DNA from: Icerya purchasi
Taxonomy: Eukaryota; Arthropoda; Insecta; Hemiptera; Monophlebidae
Reading direction: 5' to 3'
NCBI GenBank assembly: GCA_039619475.1
Contig: CM077116.1
Location: 276,101,258-276,165,257 of the forward strand
DNA length: 64,000 nucleotides
Part shown: positions 62,030-64,000 of the stretch, in pieces
How the letters are laid out: each line of letters begins with the position of its first letter
Position numbering within the stretch: position 1 is the first letter of the stretch
Translations under genes and position numbers: made by a program
Notes under the pieces: generated by a model
The model's database searches: none
Told to the model about the DNA's origin: nothing
Seen by the model: the letters and a program-made list of their open reading frames with translations, nothing else

Positions 62030-62163
62030 TATCGACCATCGATATCTACATTTTAATATCAAACTATCGATACATCGTCCGAAAAAGTAATAGTAATAAA
62101 TATCGACATTTCTAAACGATAATATCGATATTTCGATATATTGATATTTTATTAACAGTACTA
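62030..62163. mobile_element. Second TATCGATA-rich sequence with the same right end
   Basis: It shares GATATTTTATTAACAGTACT with the right end of the element at 61433-61554 and is dense in ATCGATA palindromes. Its left end could not be placed. Confidence 0.4.
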
Positions 62164-62593
62164 ATTCAGCATCGATCTGCTCAGGTAGTGGTAATGAAAG
62201 TACATCAAAAAGACTTTCTAGCATGTTGTATGTATCGTTCATACGGAATTATTATGATCATCTATAATTATATAAATTATATGTTTTATGCTGGTAATTA
62301 ATAAGAAATATTGAAAACAATATTACTGCTTTTTTAAATGATAACCAGCCCCGACTCCTGGTCTTTTTCGATGTTTCTGAGTTACAAATACAAACGTGTA
62401 TTACGAAATATTCCGTAATTTATATTGCAATTAACATAATTCATACGAACGTCACAACATTTCGTAGTCTTAATATTTCGTTTATCTTTCATTGTTCACT
62501 GTTAAATTGCACATGATTTCGAACACTTTTTAAAAATTCCTAAACACTAACTTTATAACACGTAACTTAATTAATGCTTTCCCCCCTCTCTCT

Positions 62594-62628
<35 letters not shown>
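62594..62628. repeat. (CA)n-(TA)n microsatellite
   Basis: CA units followed by about ten TA units directly left of the MITE at 62629. Confidence 0.9.
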
Positions 62629-62837
62629 CAGAGTGTGGCAGCATAACTCCTTTTTTTTAAAATGCGCCACATTTTTTCTACTAAATTTTGTTAAAGAGAA
62701 ATATATTGCCCCAATGGGGGGGGGGGGGGGGGGGATCTAGAGTATGTTATTTCGATTTTCTGTTATTATTTCTCTGTAACAAAATTTAGTAGAAAAAGTG
62801 TGGCCCATTTTAAAAAAGGAAGTTATGCTGCCGCACC

Positions 62838-62840
<3 letters not shown>
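62629..62840. mobile_element. Tc1/mariner-type MITE (212 bp) inserted in a TA microsatellite
   Basis: Terminal inverted repeats of about 75 bp: the left starts CAGAGTGTGGCAGCATAACT and the right, complemented, starts CAGGGTGCGGCAGCATAACT. The match continues through CTACTAAATTTTGTTA with few changes. TA follows on both sides, as expected for TA target duplication, though the surrounding TA repeat makes this uncertain. A run of 19 G (62716-62734) lies near the centre. No ORF is inside. Confidence 0.85.

Positions 62841-62884
<44 letters not shown>
62841..62884. repeat. (TA)n microsatellite
   Basis: About 22 TA units right of the MITE, probably one tract with 62594-62628 before the insertion. 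Confidence 0.9.
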
Positions 62885-62886
<2 letters not shown>

Positions 62887-63409
62887 ATTTAATTTGCAAC
62901 ACCAACTGCTGCAGTTTGTCATGCGACTAAATCGGACCGCTTTCTTATTTTTTTTCTTCTAATTACCGTGCGACGTTAATGGTCAATTGTTTTGACTGTT
63001 GTGTTTTGAGTAGATTAATTTTTTTTTTTTCATATAAATAAATAAGTTGTGGGTCTCACTGGGCAAGTATGCCGGTTGCCTGAGTGCCCAACACTCTTAT
63101 TACTCTATTTCGAATCTTTGATCATGATTACCGTGATTATGGATCATTTGACGCTGAAACATGTCGATATTTAAATGTATTTTTGTTTTTTTGAGCTTTT
63201 GGTGTTACAGTAATTTCAAATTTAAGGTTAAAATTCATCAAGTGCTGAAAATTACATTAAAGTGATCGATGGAAAACAAACATTTTTCTATTTATCCATA
63301 TAAAAATGATTACAATTTTAATCTGATTTTTATCAGATTTAAGTAGAAAACAAAAAGGTTATACGTTAATTACATCTAATGGAACGCGCGAAAAAGAAAA
63401 TGGAAGAAA
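62885..63409. other. Non-coding stretch
   Basis: Nothing recognised. Confidence 0.45.
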
Positions 63410-63730
63410 TAGTGCCGGCGAAAAATTCCGTCAACAAAAAGAGATTGCTGTTTACATTAAAAAAGGTGTTTATTTTTATATAGGGAGAAAACATTTCTTA
63501 AAACATTCGTTTGGAGCGTTGCACTGTACGGCTCGGTGCATCCTCGTTAAAAAAAAGGAAAAATCATCTCGCAAGTTTTCGAATTATGATGCTACCAGAA
63601 GGACACTAAAAATTTCACAGACTGAAGATATTACGAAAAGTTGCTGAAAGTTGCGGATGAAAACTTGAAACTGGCATTAGCTACGGAAAATCGAAAAAAC
63701 AATATGATCTGTTATCTAATCCTCCATTCT
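63410..63730 (+). pseudogene. RTE/craniofacial-like LINE RT C-terminal remnant
   Basis: The plus strand reads, across frameshifts, FRQQKEIAVYIKK and KTFLKTFVWSVALYGSVHP (about 63490-63545), then words like FEL.CY, EKLLKVADENLKLALATENRKN. This follows the order of the region after the RT catalytic box in RTE-like LINEs (KK.IK..VWS.ALYG.ETW ... FE.WC.RR). Several stops show it is inactive. Confidence 0.55.
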
Positions 63731-63739
63731 TCACATCCA

Positions 63740-64000
63740 CTATAATAAAGAGATCTGACACATCCCTTTTGTTACCGGAAGTGAACCGAACACATCTATA
63801 GTCACAATATCGAGAAGCCTGAATGGCTCATAACTGGTTAAAGGTTTCGCCGACGGAAGCGTGAACGGTTTCCACATCTGACATAGTTCATACATCGTCT
63901 AAGCATTCGATTAATGCTCTTACGCATTTGAGTGAGGTGGCACGTGCGGGAGATTAATAAATAGGCTCGCTACTGCCCGAGGTGTGCTTACTTGATGTGA
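63740..64000 (-). pseudogene. LTR-retrotransposon integrase fragment, cut by window edge
   Basis: A 51-codon minus frame (63895-63740) has the end of an HHCC-type zinc finger (YELCQMWKPF, with the second Cys replaced by Trp), the linker PSAKPL, and VTIDVFGSLPVTK. The last matches the start of the integrase catalytic core, with the first catalytic Asp in IDVFG. Further upstream, HLTQMRKSINRML in another frame fits the histidine part of the finger. The rest lies outside the window. Gypsy versus BEL type cannot be decided here. Confidence 0.55.

Overview
This window is nuclear DNA of a eukaryote, most likely an insect or another arthropod. It is strongly AT-rich, carries many (TA)n microsatellites, contains one spliced conserved gene, and is otherwise filled with arthropod-type mobile elements. 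Nothing points to bacterial DNA, an organelle or a virus. I cannot name the order with confidence.

The only host gene I can support lies on the minus strand between 40715 (start codon) and 31010 (stop). It is the orthologue of BuGZ/ZNF207, a microtubule-binding and Bub3-binding mitotic protein. I rebuilt ten coding exons by eye. All have GT-AG borders and matching phases and together give 460 residues: two N-terminal C2H2 fingers, a proline/methionine-rich low-complexity middle, a GLEBS (Bub3-binding) motif, and a glutamine/alanine-rich and methionine-rich tail.

The left edge (1-4011) is a nearly complete Jockey-type non-LTR retrotransposon. Its two overlapping ORFs are broken by one frameshift in an A-run and one in-frame TAG. 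It sits inside an older minus-strand LINE fragment that was also hit by a 453-bp hAT-like element with an 8-bp target duplication (4085-4553). From 7181 to 8392, and again at 45937-46278, there is a four-copy dispersed repeat with perfect or near-perfect inverted ends and a GGGGC/GCCCC hairpin in its tail. The interval from 8.4 to 31 kb is mostly non-coding AT-rich sequence. It holds a probable RTE-like LINE scrap (14.9-15.4 kb), a hAT-type MITE (18617-18940), a 140-bp palindrome (about 19454-19593), a decayed mariner transposase (22231-22860), a tRNA-like sequence between inverted repeats (24903-25032) and a tandem array of hairpin units (28997-29250).

The right part (45-64 kb) is a graveyard of mobile elements. 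It has a tRNA-derived SINE copy (the sister copy lies in BuGZ intron 4), a Jockey-like reverse transcriptase piece (46.5-47.05 kb), scattered pieces of I/Loner-like LINEs (49.6-56.0 and 60.55-60.88 kb), a piggyBac transposase C-terminus (51.6-51.97 kb), hAT-like palindromic elements, a 21-unit 14-bp minisatellite (57670-57960), a 212-bp TA-flanked MITE sitting in a TA microsatellite (62629-62840), an RTE-like scrap and an LTR-retrotransposon integrase piece at the right edge.

All exon borders, repeat borders and domain calls were read by eye. No alignment or database search was run.
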